Program-made: the position numbers and the translations under genes | Assembly: GCA_021770845.1 (NCBI GenBank) | Contig: JAETQF010000013.1 | Location: 1 to 64,000 of the forward strand | DNA: 64,000 nt | Origin: Oscillospiraceae bacterium | Lineage (GTDB): Bacteria > Bacillota > Clostridia > Oscillospirales > Oscillospiraceae | Direction: 5' to 3' | Notes under the pieces: model-generated | Told to the model about the DNA's origin: nothing | Database searches by the model: none | What the model saw: only the letters and a program-made list of their open reading frames with translations | Part shown: one piece after another, positions 63,301-64,000 of the stretch | Layout of the letters: the number at the start of each line of letters is the position of its first letter | How positions within the stretch are numbered: position 1 is the stretch's first letter

Positions 63301-63692
63301 GTGACGCACTCGTCGGGGGCCTCCGGCAGGCGGCCCCGCTTCACCTCCAGCAGGTTGAGCCGCTCCGGCATGGAGCGCACGGTGACGATGCAGTCCACCG
63401 CCGTGGCGTCCACCGTCCAGGCGCCCTCCACCTGATCCACACCCTCCGCCGCCCCCAGGGCGTCCAGATCCCCCTGGGTCAGCCCCAGGGTGGACAGCAC
63501 CCAGCCGTCCATGAGGCTGGTGCGGTCGTAGTAGTTGTCGGCGGTGAATTTCATGTCCGGGGCGGTGGCCCGCAGGCCGGACAGGAAGGCCACCGCCAGC
63601 GCCGACAGCACCAGGATGGACAAAAACCGGCTGAAGGTATGCCTGATCTCCCGGACGGCGTCGGTGGTCAGGCGGTTTTTATGGGCTACCAT
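60348..63692 (-). CDS. Large FtsX/MacB-type ABC permease with coiled-coil insert
   Basis: 1114-residue permease. Seen: a first helix at about residues 20-42, a soluble outer domain, then a very long coiled-coil from about 240 to 560 made of Gln/Asp/Glu/Ala/Leu-rich heptad-like repeats (units such as QYEDGLA repeated about six times, then many QLD and ELDDA units), and two FtsX membrane blocks ([23 protein letters not shown] and [21 protein letters not shown], then [16 protein letters not shown]). The product pairs with the ATPase just upstream on the same strand, whose stop overlaps this start. A role in export or envelope stress is likely; the ligand is unknown. Confidence 0.88.
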   Translation of the reverse strand: MVAHKNRLTTDAVREIRHTFSRFLSILVLSALAVAFLSGLRATAPDMKFTADNYYDRTSLMDGWVLSTLGLTQGDLDALGAAEGVDQVEGAWTVDATAVDCIVTVRSMPERLNLLEVKRGRLPEAPDECVTEGLLLVELGLDVGDTVELVLDEDHEGDLVHTSYTIVGVVNCPLYVGTDRGTSSLGSGSVDAFLFVPGENFTYDYYTAAYFTGRGLKELDSYSDEYEDRAEALLDSLDGLAEERAQLRYDTLIGDAQKELDDAQKELDDAKADAEQELADGKQELDDARKELDDGWVDYREGQDTLERELADARRTLADALQKLNDAQRELDDGRAQYEDGLAQYEDGLDQYEDGLAQYQAGLAQYQDGLAEYQKNKAALDGQQAQVNEGLAQYEAALKQAEGTPAYEQVKAQLAEQKAQLDGAQAALDEGYAQLAPVKAQLDGVKAQLDESRAVLDASKAELDSARATLDDTGRQLAQAEREIADGRRDYQDGQADLAQARRDGEQELADALQKLEDGEAEYADGLKEYEDGRAEADEKIADAQQKLDDARDELGKVEECQWYVLGRNTNAGFVGFDQDTERVSNLATIFPVIFFLVAALACLTTMTRMVEEQRTEIGALKAMGFSRLSISKKYIGYAFLASLLGGILGLAIGCTLIPAVIANAFNIMYAMPPLEFREQTVLCVLAVLAAVLCTTGAALWACLSTLIATPANLMRPKAPKAGKRVLLERVGFIWKRLTFTWKVTMRNLFRYQRRFWMTVIGIGGCTALIVTGFGLHESIFAILNKQFDEISLYDATVGLDEDAAPDELAAVTDYLDNSGKVERWHLTSQHTAEASAGGVAYDVGLYAIDDFEGFTRFMNLRHRQDDGAVALPEDGAVITEKLSELLGVEVGDTITLDKDGRVDVRVDDIVEHYVQHNVYLSVACYERLLGETPAQNLILLKYGDGAQSDEVSAQLMAMDAVTSHSYIAAIRDSFTNSMEAIDYAVVIIILSAAALAFVVLYNLTNINITERTRELATLKVLGFFDKEITAYVYRENVFLTLFGIVLGLVMGRFLHAWMVLTVEVDIVMFGRTAPPYAYVLAAALTVVFSVMVNIAAHFKLKKVDMVESLKTVE

Positions 63693-64000
63693 TCGATCTC
63701 CTCCACGGGGGTGGGGGCGTCGTTGCGCTCCATGGCCGCCACCCGCCCGTTCTTGATGTGGATCACCCGGTCGGCCATGGGGGTGAGGGCGGTGTTATGG
63801 GTGATAACGATGACCGTCATGCCCCCCTCCCGGCAGGTGTCCTGGAGCAGCTTCAAAATGGCCTTGCCCGTCACATAGTCCAGCGCCCCGGTGGGCTCGT
63901 CGCACAGCAGCAGCTTGGGGTTCTTGGCCAGGGCCCGGGCGATGGCCACCCGCTGCTGCTCCCCGCCGGACAGCTGGGCGGGGAAGTTGTCCAGCCGGTG
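63686..64000 (-). CDS. ABC transporter ATPase (LolD/MacB type), C-terminal part
   Basis: The frame is open to base 64000, so this is the last 104 residues of an ATPase that begins beyond the window. Seen: [20 protein letters not shown] (signature), [17 protein letters not shown] (Walker B and D loop, typical of LolD/MacB) and [17 protein letters not shown] with the switch His. The stop overlaps the permease start by a few bases, so the two are co-translated and form one transporter. Confidence 0.95.
   Translation of the reverse strand, partial: HRLDNFPAQLSGGEQQRVAIARALAKNPKLLLCDEPTGALDYVTGKAILKLLQDTCREGGMTVIVITHNTALTPMADRVIHIKNGRVAAMERNDAPTPVEEIEW

Noticed and set aside
60399-63878. Huge plus-strand frame opposite the permease
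   Set aside because: In GC-rich DNA the antisense of a gene often stays open; the His/Gly/Val/Gln-rich protein has no domain motifs and no promoter or ribosome binding site, while the minus-strand gene is clear.

Overview
The window is a GC-rich (roughly 60-65% by eye) chromosomal stretch that looks like a Clostridia genome of the Oscillospiraceae type (Flavonifractor / Lawsonibacter / Oscillibacter-like). This is an inference from gene content: ATP-type PEP carboxykinase next to a split sodium-pumping oxaloacetate decarboxylase, a T-box-controlled alaS, a CIRCE element beside clpB, RNase J, DUF4250, DUF6440 and DUF2975 proteins, an MsmK/UgpC-type orphan sugar-transport ATPase, and near-consensus sigma-A promoters with 17-nt spacers. 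I see no phage, insertion sequence, CRISPR array, rRNA or integrase.

Layout. 1-4300: the end of pckA, a repeat element, then oadA-oadG-biotin carrier-oadB, an oxaloacetate node that could build a sodium gradient. 4400-10950: a classical sirtuin (cobB), a CPBP protease, a DUF2975/HTH pair, two lipoproteins, a uridine phosphorylase, and a macrodomain/SirTM ADP-ribosylation operon divergent from an HxlR regulator. 11000-16600: a secreted FG-GAP repeat protein, then a thiol-redox module (thioredoxin, rhodanese, CoA-disulfide-reductase-like enzyme) with a Crp/Fnr regulator gene beside it and a Crp-like palindrome at about -41 of its promoter. 16780-17950: a five-tRNA operon (Gly-Arg-His-Gln-Lys in transcription order) whose spacers carry copies of a structured repeat. 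18000-26160: a two-component system, a PF06541 membrane protein, HIT, cupin and DUF4250 genes, and alaS with its T-box leader. 26160-32420: ECF sigma factor with its membrane partner, clpB, CIRCE, and an MFS transporter behind a folded leader. 32470-37150: radC-pyrE, then a metal-efflux locus (ArsR-AraC fusion regulator, HMA protein, P1B ATPase). 37150-46400: TraX, leuS, rpsU, a TetR regulator, pcrA and RNase J. 46400-51640: a repeat-filled gap, an HTH/membrane-protein operon with a palindromic operator, an rluA-type synthase, a second ECF sigma/partner pair and a rhomboid protease followed by a broken copy of its own 3' end. 51640-64000: malic enzyme-glgX-nitroreductase operon, a P-loop protein, asparaginase, a DtxR regulator, an ATP-grasp protein, the UgpC-like ATPase, and a large FtsX-type permease with its ATPase (cut by the window end).

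The least explained signal is a family of about 110-nt structured intergenic repeats (466-575, 17052-17169, 17459-17570, 17704-17813, 22036-22141, 46668-46853, and a relative at 16780-16896). The first hairpin keeps its flanks but has two quite different self-complementary arm sequences, which suggests selection on RNA or DNA structure. Other points worth checking are the CIRCE/leader region at 31061-31310, the ArsR-AraC fusion, the class-II-like Crp site of the thiol operon, and the insertion in OadB. All functional calls come from reading motifs; no search was run.
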